Part shown: piece after piece, positions 1-8,497 of the stretch | Layout of the letters: every line of letters starts with the position of its first letter | Position numbering within the stretch: position 1 is the stretch's first letter | DNA from: Bacteroidota bacterium | Lineage (GTDB): Bacteria > Bacteroidota > Bacteroidia > UKL13-3 | Length of the DNA: 37,245 nt | Direction of reading: 5' to 3' | Assembly (NCBI GenBank): GCA_947459415.1 | Contig: CANHDN010000010.1 | Span: forward strand, 1-37,245 | Notes under the pieces: generated by a model | The model's database searches: none | What the model was told of the DNA's origin: nothing | What the model saw: the letters and a program-made list of their open reading frames with translations, nothing else | Made by a program: the position numbers and the translations under genes

Positions 1-431
1 ATCTTACGCAATCCTTTACTTTAAAAGACTGGGCTTTTCTCGAATTTCGAGGGAAGCCCGTTCCTTTTTATATAGATTATACAAAGGCAGAGTTTGCTGA
101 TGAAATTATAATCAAGTTAAGCGGGATAGATACCATTGAACAAGCAAATAATTTAATTGGGAAATTACTGCTGTTGCCCAGTAAACAGGTAAAAAATGTA
201 AAAAATACTGATGATTGGAACTTAGCAGGCTATTTGATGATAGACCAAAAACAAGGTGTTTTAGGAACAATTGTGGGTGTTATAGAAAATACTTACCAAT
301 CTTTAGCGCTTCTAAATTTTAATGAGCGAGAACTGATGGTTCCGCTTGTTGAGGAGATTGTTTTAGAAATAAACGATAAAAAAAAGGAAGTGCTCGTAGA
401 CTTACCAGATGGATTATTAACACTCAATTAA
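1..431 (+). CDS. rimM: Ribosome maturation factor RimM, 5'-truncated by window edge
   Basis: The reading frame is open from base 3 and has no start inside the window, so this is the C-terminal ~142 residues of a protein that begins upstream. RimM binds ribosomal protein S19 and assists maturation of the 30S subunit head. The visible part holds the end of the N-terminal RimM barrel (segment LKDWAFLEFRGKPVPFYI) and then the PRC-barrel-like C-terminal domain, with the family-typical run GTIVGVIENTYQSLALL, the MVPLVEEIVLEI strand, and the ending VDLPDGLL. A TTG at 174 would give a short ORF but lies inside the conserved fold and is not a credible start. Its stop overlaps the end of the convergent MFS gene by 4 bases. 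Identification rests on the conserved C-terminal pattern of the family. Confidence 0.9.
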   Translation, partial: LTQSFTLKDWAFLEFRGKPVPFYIDYTKAEFADEIIIKLSGIDTIEQANNLIGKLLLLPSKQVKNVKNTDDWNLAGYLMIDQKQGVLGTIVGVIENTYQSLALLNFNERELMVPLVEEIVLEINDKKKEVLVDLPDGLLTLN

Positions 432-1660
432 TCTTGCGGGAAACGCAGTTTTTTTAAACTTTTCCCAAATTTTTGCGTAAATCCAACTACGCCTAAGGTA
501 ATGCAAGCACCAAAGATAACTGAATTTGCTGTTCCTAAATATTTAGCGGCTACTCCACTTTCAAAAGCCCCAATCTCATTAGAAGATCCTATAAAAATGC
601 TATTTACAGCTGAAACTCTTCCGCGCATGTGGTCTGGTGTATGAAGTTGTAAAATATTGGATCGAACCACCACACTGATGCTGTCGAAGGCCCCACTTAA
701 AAAGAGTACCACTAATGACAAATAAAAGTTGGTGGATAAGCCAAATAACAACATACATAAACCGAAGGCGCCCACCGCTCTGATGAGCACAATACCTGCT
801 TTCTCAATATTCTTTCTGAATGATAAAATGGTCATCATAATGACAGCTCCTGCAGATGGTGCTGCCCTGAGTAATCCAAGTCCCTCTGGTCCGGTTTGTA
901 ATATTTCATTTGCAAAAATGGGTAGTAATGCTGTTGCACCGCCAAACAAAACGGAGAATAAATCTAATGATAGTGCCGATAGAATTATTTTATGGTGATA
1001 AACAAAAGCTAGTCCCTCTCGCAATCTGGCAATTATTTTTTCTGAAGGTTTTGGTTTTGGGTCAAACCGAATATGTATTTTAAATAAAACAAGTAGGGCA
1101 ATGATGGCTAAAGTGATCAATAAATAGAAACTATTATTTAACCCCAAATAAGCATATGAAATTCCGCCCAATGCAGGGCCAACCACCGAAGCGAATTGCC
1201 AGATAGTGCTGTTTAGGGTGCTTGCGTAAGTGAGTAATTCTTTGGGTATAATTTGTGAAATACTTGCAAAAGAGGAAGGAGAATAAAACCCTCTTGCGAA
1301 GCCACTTACACAGATGAAAACATACACCCAAAAAAGGCTCACTTGGTGTGAGTCTGATTGGTGAAGTGAATAGAAAATGCCAATAGAACTGAGTATGATG
1401 ACGAATAAACTAATTAATAAAATTGTTTTTCTGTTATAAATATCTGCTATATGCCCTGCATATAAAGCAATTGAGATAGCAGGGATGGCTTCAGCTAAAC
1501 CAACAAGGCCTAGTGATAAAGCGCTATTACTAATTTTATAGACTTCCCATCCTATAATTACTGCTTGAATCTGTAGGGCAAGTGTAAGAAAAAGTCTTGT
1601 ACATAAAAAGAGTCGAAAACTTGGAATGGACAATGCCGCAAGAGAGGAGGATCTAGCCAT
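428..1660 (-). CDS. MFS transporter, EntS-like (MFS_3) exporter
   Basis: A 410-residue hydrophobic protein with about twelve membrane segments, as expected for a major facilitator. The loop between helices 2 and 3 carries a good motif A, GHIADIYNRKTIL at residues 69-81. The overall pattern (N-terminal FRLFLCTRLFLTLALQIQ, a second motif-A-like segment HMRGRVSAVNSIFIGSSNE near residue 340) matches the enterobactin-exporter/EntS-like branch of the superfamily, which exports siderophores, drugs or other small molecules by proton antiport. The start codon shares one base with the stop of the ABC permease upstream (TAATG), so it is almost certainly translated from the same mRNA. Its 3' end overlaps rimM, convergent, by 4 bases. 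The substrate cannot be read from sequence. Confidence 0.85.
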   Translation of the reverse strand: MARSSSLAALSIPSFRLFLCTRLFLTLALQIQAVIIGWEVYKISNSALSLGLVGLAEAIPAISIALYAGHIADIYNRKTILLISLFVIILSSIGIFYSLHQSDSHQVSLFWVYVFICVSGFARGFYSPSSFASISQIIPKELLTYASTLNSTIWQFASVVGPALGGISYAYLGLNNSFYLLITLAIIALLVLFKIHIRFDPKPKPSEKIIARLREGLAFVYHHKIILSALSLDLFSVLFGGATALLPIFANEILQTGPEGLGLLRAAPSAGAVIMMTILSFRKNIEKAGIVLIRAVGAFGLCMLLFGLSTNFYLSLVVLFLSGAFDSISVVVRSNILQLHTPDHMRGRVSAVNSIFIGSSNEIGAFESGVAAKYLGTANSVIFGACITLGVVGFTQKFGKSLKKLRFPQD

Positions 1661-2958
1661 TAATTTTTACGAAATAACCATTTAAATAATTCTTGGTAAC
1701 TAGGTTTTTTGCCATATGTTAAAATACCAATTCTATAGATACGACCAGCAAACCAAGTGGTAGCTAAGAATCCTGCAATCATGAAGGCCATAGATGCAAT
1801 GATTTCTGAAGTTGGCACACCAAATGGCAATCGAATCATCATAATGATTGGAGAACTAAATGGAATCATGGATAGCCACACTGCAAGCTGGCTTCCAGGT
1901 GCATTAATTACAGTTTGAGCAATCCCTATTGAGAAAATAAGTGGTAAGGTAATTGGCAGCATAAATTGTTGGGTGTCTGTTTCATTATCTACGGCAGATC
2001 CAACGGCTGCAAATAAAGCACCGTAAAAGAGATAACCACCAATAAAATAAAATACAAATAAGCTTAAAATAAGTGGTATATTGATGTGAGAAAAGCCAGA
2101 TAGCAATTCCAAATTTCCGCCTTGCATACTTATTTCTTTTCCACCTTTGGCAAGGGCACTTGGATCTATGTTTGCCATTTCCATTACCAAAGCAGCTACC
2201 GGTCCGCTGAGGCTTGTTACCAATATTACCCAAATTGAAAATTGTGTAAATCCTACCATGGCAATACCTGTTATCTTACCTAACATCAGTTGGAAGGGTT
2301 TTACCGAAGAAATAATTACCTCTACTATCCGATTTGTTTTCTCTTCAATTACCCCTTTCATTACCTGCACACCATACAAGAAAATAAAAAAGTATATGAG
2401 GAAAGCTCCAATAAAACCGATAATGGTTGTAGCGCCAGAATTTCCTTTTTCTATGCCTGTTTCCGTGTTTTTTTGTGTGGTAATCTGAACAGAAATGTCA
2501 TTCAATTCTTTTAATATGCCGGCTTCAATACCCTTACTTTGTAGGTGTTTATCTTTTAATACTTTTTCTAATTTATCTGATATGGCAGATAGGGTGCTAA
2601 GACTGGGTTGTTCGTTACTTAATAATTGATAGGTATAATGATCATCTTGCTTGTTGATGGATAGAATGGCATAATAATTTTTGGAGTCTAAAGCTATTTT
2701 GGATGAATCTAAACTAATAGCTTGATACTTAAATTGAATATTTTCACTAGTTTCTAATTTATTATCAAAGAAGCCTGTAGCATCGTTTACCAAGATAGTT
2801 TTTTGCTCATCTGCTAGTTCTTTATTAAATGAAAAGTAAAAAATAAATCCATAGAAAACTACGATGAGTAAGGGAGAAAGTAATGTCATGAGTAAGAAAG
2901 ATTTTTTCATTACCCTTGTTACATATTCGCGTTTGCAAATGAGCCAAATTTTGTGCAT
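1660..2958 (-). CDS. ABC-2 type permease, NatB-like
   Basis: A 432-residue permease of the ABC-2/NatB type. There is one N-terminal membrane helix (about residues 20-46), then an extended extracytoplasmic domain to about residue 180, then five or so further helices; this one-plus-five arrangement is characteristic of NatB/YhaP-like permeases. The segment GVIEEKTNRIVEVIISSVKPFQLMLGK is the recognisable cytoplasmic coupling loop of the family. It would form the membrane half of an exporter with the ATPase encoded 3 bases upstream. NatAB was described as a sodium extrusion system in Bacillus, but most relatives have no proven substrate, so only the transporter type is asserted. Confidence 0.88.
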   Translation of the reverse strand: MHKIWLICKREYVTRVMKKSFLLMTLLSPLLIVVFYGFIFYFSFNKELADEQKTILVNDATGFFDNKLETSENIQFKYQAISLDSSKIALDSKNYYAILSINKQDDHYTYQLLSNEQPSLSTLSAISDKLEKVLKDKHLQSKGIEAGILKELNDISVQITTQKNTETGIEKGNSGATTIIGFIGAFLIYFFIFLYGVQVMKGVIEEKTNRIVEVIISSVKPFQLMLGKITGIAMVGFTQFSIWVILVTSLSGPVAALVMEMANIDPSALAKGGKEISMQGGNLELLSGFSHINIPLILSLFVFYFIGGYLFYGALFAAVGSAVDNETDTQQFMLPITLPLIFSIGIAQTVINAPGSQLAVWLSMIPFSSPIIMMIRLPFGVPTSEIIASMAFMIAGFLATTWFAGRIYRIGILTYGKKPSYQELFKWLFRKN

Positions 2959-2961
2959 TGC

Positions 2962-3876
2962 TTAATTATTAATGTTTTTTTGTTGAACAGCACTGATAAA
3001 AATATCTTCCATACTAGGTAGTTTTTCTTGAAAAGAAACCATGCCAATTGGTTCTTGAATAAATTGTTGTAAAAATTGATTTGGACTTAAATTTAAACCA
3101 ATGTGAATCAATTGCGTGATGTATCCATCTTTTTCTTTTGTTTCAATTACCTGCATCCAATCTTTATTGAGTAGGGCAGATCCCGTGTATTTAACTTCGA
3201 ATAAGTTTTTTTTAAATGCCTGTTTTAGTTCTCTTACATTTCCATCTAATATTTTCTCTGACTGATTAATTAATGCAATGTGATCGCATAATAATTCAAC
3301 AGAATCCATTCGATGGGTAGAAAAAATAATACTAGCTCCATTACTTTTTAAAAGCAGAATTTCATCTACTAACAATTGTGCATTTATTGGGTCGAACCCA
3401 GAAAATGGTTCGTCTAAAATGATTAACTTAGGCTCATGAACTACGGTGGCAATAAATTGTATTTTTTGTTGCATACCCTTAGAGAGTTCTTCTACTTTTT
3501 TATTGAGCCAGGTTTTGATATCAAATTTATCGACCCAGTATTTCAGTTTTTCTTTGGCTTGTTTATTCGATAAGCCTTTGAGTTCTGCAAAATAGAGTAA
3601 TTGGTCTTTAACGGTCATTTTTTTATATAAGCCACGTTCCTCTGGAAGGTAACCCATTTGATAAATATGACTTGGATTGAGCTTCTGCCCTTCGAATAAA
3701 ATTTGGCCTGAATCTGCTTCGGTTATTTGTGTTAAAATGCGAATTAAGCTGGTTTTACCTGCGCCATTAGGCCCTAAAAGGCCAAAAATAGATCCGGTTT
3801 GAACCGATAAACTAACATCTCTTAATGCCTGATGCTGCTGGTACCGTTTGTTTAGTTGATCAATTTGTATAATCAT
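2962..3876 (-). CDS. ABC transporter ATP-binding protein, NatA-like
   Basis: A 304-residue ATPase subunit. Walker A GPNGAGKTS lies at residues 35-43, the ABC signature LSKGMQQ at 131-137, Walker B LIILDEP at 151-157 and the switch histidine at 188 (STHRM). The ~75-residue tail after the nucleotide-binding domain fits the DUF4162-type extension common in NatA-like subunits. It is the first gene of a three-gene operon (ATPase, permease, MFS) with a 3-base gap and then a one-base overlap. I found no convincing TAnnTTTG element upstream of it on the minus strand. Family and pairing are secure; the substrate is not. Confidence 0.92.
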   Translation of the reverse strand: MIIQIDQLNKRYQQHQALRDVSLSVQTGSIFGLLGPNGAGKTSLIRILTQITEADSGQILFEGQKLNPSHIYQMGYLPEERGLYKKMTVKDQLLYFAELKGLSNKQAKEKLKYWVDKFDIKTWLNKKVEELSKGMQQKIQFIATVVHEPKLIILDEPFSGFDPINAQLLVDEILLLKSNGASIIFSTHRMDSVELLCDHIALINQSEKILDGNVRELKQAFKKNLFEVKYTGSALLNKDWMQVIETKEKDGYITQLIHIGLNLSPNQFLQQFIQEPIGMVSFQEKLPSMEDIFISAVQQKNINN

Positions 3877-3961
3877 ATTGCAATTAACTTATAATTTCCT
3901 TAGCCTGCCAATTATTTTATTTAGAGGATACTTTAATTTGATAGGTGGTTAATTGGGGTGG

Positions 3962-3973
3962 CTATTTAAATAG
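3962..3973. promoter_or_regulatory. 12-bp perfect palindrome in divergent intergenic region
   Basis: CTATTTAAATAG is a perfect palindrome lying in the 215-base gap between the divergent ABC operon and the outer-membrane protein gene at 4092. Its half (CTATTTA/TAAATAG) recurs in the spaced inverted repeat at 13376-13400. It may be an operator, but A/T-only palindromes occur by chance in DNA of this composition. Apart from this and the promoter below, nothing else was recognised in the gap. Confidence 0.25.
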
Positions 3974-4056
3974 AAAAAGCATTACCTGTCAATCAAAATC
4001 ATACTTCTTGCAGATAAAATAGAATATTTGATGCAAAATTCATACATTTTATTAAT

Positions 4057-4085
4057 TTTGAAAATATATATTTTTGATAACTTTG
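4057..4085 (+). promoter_or_regulatory. Bacteroidota-type promoter for the 4092 gene
   Basis: TTTG at 4057-4060 and TAACTTTG at 4078-4085 (an exact TAnnTTTG match) are separated by 17 bases, which fits the -33/-7 promoter consensus reported for Bacteroides and Flavobacterium. The G of the -7 element lies only 6 bases before the ATG at 4092, so transcription starting at the usual distance would give a message with almost no leader. Confidence 0.5.
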
Positions 4086-4091
4086 CCTATC

Positions 4092-4886
4092 ATGTTAAGA
4101 GCAGTTCAGCTATTTGTATTGATGTTTGTGTTTCCTTGCAATGAAATCTTTGCGAGCAGTCCATCTAGTCTTTTTAGCGATAAGACTCCTTATAAACTAA
4201 TGCCGACTGCAAGTTTCACTACTATTGAGGATTTTAGATTTGGAGCAGGTGTGGGGCTTGGTCTGTTTGTAACCAACCAAATGGATTACCATATTACTAC
4301 TAATTTTGGAGATTTGAAGGAGTTTATACCTACCTATTTTGGAGCAATTTATAAAAAAGTAAATCCTAATTTAGAAGTTGGTGTACAAGGTAGATTTGGT
4401 AGTTTATTTACCTTAAAATCAGAAAACACCCAAGGTTCAAGATGCGATTTTAATGAAGTGCAGCTGTCTGCTGTTTATAGCTTTACTAAAGATCCGGCGA
4501 TGGAATACAATAAATTTACTTTTAATGGCATTGTTGGATTAGGCTTCACTAATTTTAGAGCTAAGTATTTTACGGTAAATACTAGAACCCAACGAGAGGC
4601 ACTTGTAGTTGCTTCTGTGGGTTATGGAAACAAGGATTCAAAGGGATTTCAAGCCGAGCGTCAAACAGCATTCATTGCGCATACGGGTATTAGTGTTGGA
4701 TACAGATTGAATAACCTTGCTTCTTTATATTGGGAAGCTACTTACAATATGTGTTCAAGCAATAAATTAAGCGGTAATTTACTCAAAAAGAATTTTTACC
4801 CGCAAGATGGATATTTTTACAACTCTATAGGAATATATATAAGATTTGGAAGTAAGCGCGGACAATTATCTTGTCCTAAATTTTAG
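4092..4886 (+). CDS. Putative outer-membrane beta-barrel protein, unknown function
   Basis: A 264-residue protein beginning with a signal peptide ([21 protein letters not shown], cleavage likely near residues 21-23). An in-frame TTG at 4074 is upstream but inside the predicted -7 element, so the ATG is preferred. The mature part is rich in alternating aromatic/glycine strands ([34 protein letters not shown]) and finishes with an aromatic strand, [12 protein letters not shown], followed by a short polar tail. That pattern fits a small outer-membrane barrel of about eight strands. I do not recognise the family; the PorT group was considered but no diagnostic feature was seen. It is a single-gene unit, convergent with dnaJ and overlapping its end by 4 bases. 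Confidence 0.65.
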   Translation: MLRAVQLFVLMFVFPCNEIFASSPSSLFSDKTPYKLMPTASFTTIEDFRFGAGVGLGLFVTNQMDYHITTNFGDLKEFIPTYFGAIYKKVNPNLEVGVQGRFGSLFTLKSENTQGSRCDFNEVQLSAVYSFTKDPAMEYNKFTFNGIVGLGFTNFRAKYFTVNTRTQREALVVASVGYGNKDSKGFQAERQTAFIAHTGISVGYRLNNLASLYWEATYNMCSSNKLSGNLLKKNFYPQDGYFYNSIGIYIRFGSKRGQLSCPKF

Positions 4887-6034
4887 TTGAAAAACTCTTT
4901 CATTCGGTCAAAAAATCCACTATCAGACTTGTCTGGCTTAGGAATAAAGTTTTCCGAATTACGTAATTTTTCTAATATGCTTTTTTCTTCAGCACTCATT
5001 TTTTTAGGAGTCCAAACATTTACCTGTACCAATTGATCACCATGGTAACCAGAGTTTACTTCAGGTAAACCTTTGCCTCTTAAGCGCAGAATTTTGCCTG
5101 CTTGTGTGCCCGCATCAATTTTAAGTTTTACTTTTCCACTCACTGTAGGAATTTCTACTTGGGTTCCTAAGGCTGCATCTGCAAAATTTAAATATAAGTC
5201 ATATATAATATTGTTGCCATCTCGTTTTAAAGAGGGGTCTTCAATTTCTTCAATTAAGATAATTAAATCTCCCGGAATTCCACCTCTCTCTGGAGCATTG
5301 CCTTTACCACTCATAGATAATTGCATGCCATCTGCCACACCAGCCGGAATGTTCACAGTAATTATTTCTTCACCCTCTGAGCGTCCGGTACCTCTACAAG
5401 AACCGCAGCTGCTTGTTACTACGGAGCCTTCCCCATTACATGTTGGGCAAGTAGCAGTAGTTGCCATTTGACCTAGGAAGGTTTGTGTTACTTTTCTTAC
5501 TTGCCCCGAGCCTCCGCAAGTGCCGCAATTCTTGAAGGATGATTGATCTTTAGCTCCATTACCATTACAAGTTTTACAGGCTACCTGTTTATTAACTTTT
5601 AATTTTTTCTCAACCCCAGTGGCAATTTCTTGCAAGGTTAATTTTACCTTTACCCTAAGATTAGAACCTACTCGTTGGCGTTTGCCTCCACCTCTTCGCT
5701 GACCACCGCCACCAAAGAAAGATTCGAAAGGATTTCCATCTCCAAATACATCTCCAAACTGGCTGAAAATATCATCCATATTCATACCGCCACCATAGGA
5801 TCCACCGCCGCCCATAGCCTGATGCCCAAATCGGTCGTATTTGGCTTTTTTATCAGAATCGCTCAACACTTCATATGCCTCTGCTGCTTCTTTAAATTTA
5901 TCTTCAGCTTCTTTGTTTCCAGGATTTTTATCTGGGTGAAACTTGATAGCCATTTGCCGATAGGCTTTTTTTATCTCATCGGCACTCGCGCTTTTGCTTA
6001 CACCTAATATTTCGTAATAATCTCTTTTCGCCAT
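4883..6034 (-). CDS. dnaJ: Chaperone protein DnaJ
   Basis: A full-length class A J-protein of 383 residues, the co-chaperone that delivers unfolded clients to DnaK and stimulates its ATPase. The J domain occupies residues 1-70 with HPD at 33-35. The Gly/Phe-rich linker (about 74-122) is followed by four zinc-binding CxxCxGxG repeats at 153-160, 170-177, 196-203 and 210-217, then the two C-terminal client-binding domains and dimerisation tail. The ATG at 6034 ([12 protein letters not shown]) is chosen over an in-frame TTG at 6049 because homologues begin here and because the longer form would start inside grpE. The start lies 4 bases after the grpE stop, implying translational coupling. dnaK is not in the window. 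Confidence 0.97.
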   Translation of the reverse strand: MAKRDYYEILGVSKSASADEIKKAYRQMAIKFHPDKNPGNKEAEDKFKEAAEAYEVLSDSDKKAKYDRFGHQAMGGGGSYGGGMNMDDIFSQFGDVFGDGNPFESFFGGGGQRRGGGKRQRVGSNLRVKVKLTLQEIATGVEKKLKVNKQVACKTCNGNGAKDQSSFKNCGTCGGSGQVRKVTQTFLGQMATTATCPTCNGEGSVVTSSCGSCRGTGRSEGEEIITVNIPAGVADGMQLSMSGKGNAPERGGIPGDLIILIEEIEDPSLKRDGNNIIYDLYLNFADAALGTQVEIPTVSGKVKLKIDAGTQAGKILRLRGKGLPEVNSGYHGDQLVQVNVWTPKKMSAEEKSILEKLRNSENFIPKPDKSDSGFFDRMKEFFN

Positions 6035-6038
6035 TTTA

Positions 6039-6623
6039 TTATTCGCCAATTACAACTTTTGCAAATCTAATAACCTTGTCGTGCAGGGAGTATCCTTTTT
6101 CTAGCACTGCAACAATTTTATCTTTTAACTCGTCTGAAGGGGCAGGAATTTTAGTTATTGCTTCATGTAAATCTGGATCAAAAGCAATACCCATTGCTTC
6201 CATTTCTTTTAGGCCTTTTTGTTGCAGGGTACTCTTAAGTTTATTGTATATTAATAGTATTCCTTCTCTAATGCTGGCAGTATTATCTTCATTTGGCATA
6301 GCTTCCATAGCTCTTTCAAAATCATCTAATATGGGCAACATAGCCAAAACTGTTTCTTGATTCGCTGTTTTAAATAAATCTGAGCGTTCTTTACTTGTGC
6401 GGCGTTTGTAATTATCAAATTCAGAATATAACCTTAAATATTTATCTTGAACCATTGCCAATTCTGCTTTTAGTTTTTCTTCTTCGCTGACATTTTCGCC
6501 GCTATTGACAGGGTTTTCATTTGTATTTTCTTCCTGTGTATTTTCATTTATTTCCTCCGGATGGTTCATATCATTTGCCTTTGCATCTATCTCTTCTTGG
6601 TTTATTTCTTGCTCGTTTTGCAT
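6039..6623 (-). CDS. grpE: Nucleotide exchange factor GrpE
   Basis: A 194-residue GrpE, which drives ADP release from DnaK. Residues 1-50 are strongly acidic and Asn/Glu-rich, as in many GrpE N-termini. A long helix follows ([28 protein letters not shown]), then [12 protein letters not shown] and the C-terminal beta domain ending in [13 protein letters not shown], the family signature. dnaJ follows after a 4-base gap. The 66 bases upstream contain the closely spaced repeats TTGTGACAATGTGACAT but no CIRCE element, so HrcA control is not indicated. The gene is co-directional with murA and the thioredoxin-fold gene upstream, but the 66-base gap could hold its own promoter. Confidence 0.96.
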   Translation of the reverse strand: MQNEQEINQEEIDAKANDMNHPEEINENTQEENTNENPVNSGENVSEEEKLKAELAMVQDKYLRLYSEFDNYKRRTSKERSDLFKTANQETVLAMLPILDDFERAMEAMPNEDNTASIREGILLIYNKLKSTLQQKGLKEMEAMGIAFDPDLHEAITKIPAPSDELKDKIVAVLEKGYSLHDKVIRFAKVVIGE

Positions 6624-6689
6624 ACGTGTTTAGTTTTATTCCTTTTAGTCAAATTTTTTGCCATCTAAGCTAATTGTGACAATGTGACA

Positions 6690-7184
6690 TTATAAGGCGC
6701 GCAGTGTTTCTTCTAATTGATCCTTTTTTAGGTTTATGCCAATAATAATTCCTTGTGAATCTATCAGATAATTGCAAGGGATTTGATGGACCTTTGATTG
6801 CAGTATTAGAGGGGATTTCCAGCCTTTAAAATCACAGTATTTTGTTTTCCATGGAAGATTATCTTTTTTTAAGGCAAGGTCTAAAATTTCTGGATTGTCA
6901 TCTAGGGCTACGCTAATGATATAAAACTTTCTTCCTTGTTTAAACCTCCGATCTTTGTAACGTCCATATAAATCAATAAATGAAATTTGCATACGTCGGC
7001 TTTCCTCGTTCCAACTTGCCCAATAATTTACCAATACATAAGATCCCTTTAGCTCTTTTAATTGGTATTCTCTAGCAAATTGGCCTTCGTAAGAGAAATT
7101 GGGTAAGGTATCTCCAATGGCAAATTGCCCAGAGGCCGCAAAATTAGTTAAGCATAAAAGAAGAAATAGTTTTAATAGCCTCAT
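6690..7184 (-). CDS. TlpA-like thioredoxin-fold protein lacking the CxxC motif
   Basis: A 164-residue protein with a signal peptide (MRLLKLFLLLCLTNFAASG) followed by one thioredoxin-fold domain of the TlpA/AhpC-TSA type: IGDTLPNF at the start, ELKGSYVLVNYWASW before the active-site helix, and the cis-proline region IPCNYLIDSQG at 135-145. Where relatives have WASWCxPC, this protein reads WASWNEES: Asn59-Glu60-Glu61-Ser62 replace CxxC (codons at 6999-7010). The only mature cysteines are Cys117 and Cys137, the latter just after the cis-proline. It therefore should not act as a normal disulfide reductase; a binding, scaffolding or folding role is more likely. It overlaps murA by 4 bases (ATGA) and precedes grpE-dnaJ, so it is expected to be exported yet co-expressed with a cell-wall enzyme and cytosolic chaperones. 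Confidence 0.8.
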   Translation of the reverse strand: MRLLKLFLLLCLTNFAASGQFAIGDTLPNFSYEGQFAREYQLKELKGSYVLVNYWASWNEESRRMQISFIDLYGRYKDRRFKQGRKFYIISVALDDNPEILDLALKKDNLPWKTKYCDFKGWKSPLILQSKVHQIPCNYLIDSQGIIIGINLKKDQLEETLRAL

Positions 7185-8488
7185 GACATACGCGTAATAT
7201 CTGCCCCAATGGCTTGTAAACGCTTATCTATAAATTGATAACCACGGTCTATTTGTTCAATATTGTTGATGGTGCTTGTTCCTTGAGCGGCCAATGCCGC
7301 AATGAGCATAGAAACACCCGCTCTAATATCTGGAGATGACATCGTTATTCCGCGTAATTTTGTTTCACGGTTTGATCCTATCACTACAGCCCTGTGTGGG
7401 TCGCATAGGATGATTTTTGCCCCCATATCTATTAAGTTGTCTACAAAAAATAACCTGCTTTCGAACATCCATTGATGAATGAGAACACTGCCTTTTGCCT
7501 GAGTGGCTGTAACTAATGCAATAGAAATTAAATCTGGCGTAAAGGCTGGCCAAATTCCATCTTTAATGGTTAAAATTGAACCATCAATTAGGGTTTCAAT
7601 TTTATAGGAATCTTGCTGTGGGATATGAATATCATCGCCTATTATTTCCATTTGAATACCCATTCGTTGAAAAACTTTTGGAATGATTCCCAAGCTTGGA
7701 ACGGCGCAATTTTTTATGGTAATATCAGAGTTAGTTACAGCTGCTAATCCAATGAAACTGCCTATTTCAATCATATCTGGTAACATTCTGTGCTTGCATC
7801 CACCTAAGGCGCTTACACCTTCTATGTGCAATAAGTTTGAACCTACTCCAGTAATTTTTGCGCCCATATTATTCAACATCTTACATAATTGTTGTATATA
7901 AGGTTCGCTAGCAGCATTGTAAATACTGGTTTTTCCTTTTGCCAAACAAGCAGCCATTAAAATATTTGCAGTTCCAGTTACAGAAGCTTCATCTAATAAC
8001 ATGTAGGTTCCCTTGAGTTCTTTTCCATCAATTTTATAGAATCTTTCATGCGGTAGATGTTCAAATTTTGCACCTAAACTTTCAAAGCCTCTTAAATGAG
8101 TATCTACTGGGCGCCTCCCAATTTTGTCTCCACCTGGTTCTGGAATATAAGCCACACCAAAGCGTGATAACAGTGGGCCAATAATCATGATTGATCCTCG
8201 TAAACTGGCGCCTTTTTGTTTAAATTCATCACTCAATAAATAGTCTAAATTTACATTTTTAGCTTTAAATGTATAGGTGTCTGCATTTATTTTATTAACC
8301 TCAACCCCTAAATCTCCTAGAAGTTCTATCAATTTCATTACATCTCGGATGTCTGGGATATTAGAAATTTCCACTTCTTCGGGTGTTAATAAAACAGCAG
8401 ACAAAATTTGTAATGCTTCATTTTTAGCGCCCTGCGGAATCAATTCTCCTTTGAGTTGCTTGCCGCCATTTATTTTAAAAGTACTCAT
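7181..8488 (-). CDS. murA: UDP-N-acetylglucosamine 1-carboxyvinyltransferase MurA
   Basis: A full-length 435-residue MurA, which transfers enolpyruvyl from PEP to UDP-GlcNAc in the first committed step of peptidoglycan synthesis in the cytoplasm. The UDP-GlcNAc-contacting Lys22-Asn23 (GAKNEAL) is present, as are the paired EPSP-synthase-like domains and the Arg-rich loop. In the active-site loop, PGGDKIGRRPVDTHL, Asp121 stands where the Escherichia coli enzyme has the catalytic Cys115. Asp variants are known to be active and fosfomycin-insensitive in Mycobacterium, Chlamydia and Borrelia. The gene sits 9 bases after the beta-barrel gene and overlaps the next gene by 4 bases, so it is inside an operon rather than autonomous. 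Confidence 0.96.
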   Translation of the reverse strand: MSTFKINGGKQLKGELIPQGAKNEALQILSAVLLTPEEVEISNIPDIRDVMKLIELLGDLGVEVNKINADTYTFKAKNVNLDYLLSDEFKQKGASLRGSIMIIGPLLSRFGVAYIPEPGGDKIGRRPVDTHLRGFESLGAKFEHLPHERFYKIDGKELKGTYMLLDEASVTGTANILMAACLAKGKTSIYNAASEPYIQQLCKMLNNMGAKITGVGSNLLHIEGVSALGGCKHRMLPDMIEIGSFIGLAAVTNSDITIKNCAVPSLGIIPKVFQRMGIQMEIIGDDIHIPQQDSYKIETLIDGSILTIKDGIWPAFTPDLISIALVTATQAKGSVLIHQWMFESRLFFVDNLIDMGAKIILCDPHRAVVIGSNRETKLRGITMSSPDIRAGVSMLIAALAAQGTSTINNIEQIDRGYQFIDKRLQAIGADITRMS

Positions 8489-8497
8489 GTTGTTTAT

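Noticed and set aside
174-431. Short ORF starting at TTG 174 as an independent small gene
   Set aside because: The frame is open from base 3 and the upstream residues continue the RimM fold, so it is only the tail of rimM.
5073-6007. Antisense ORFs across dnaJ and grpE (for example 5073-5471 and 5675-6007)
   Set aside because: They are mirror frames of strongly conserved chaperone genes and show no protein-family features of their own.
6035-6049. Upstream TTG start for dnaJ giving five extra residues
   Set aside because: It lies within the end of grpE, while the ATG at 6034 gives the conserved [12 protein letters not shown] start directly after the grpE stop.
6671-6690. ATTGTGACAATGTGACATT upstream of grpE as a heat-shock operator
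   Set aside because: It does not resemble CIRCE or a known sigma-32 promoter, and part lies at the end of the previous gene; noted only as a small repeat.
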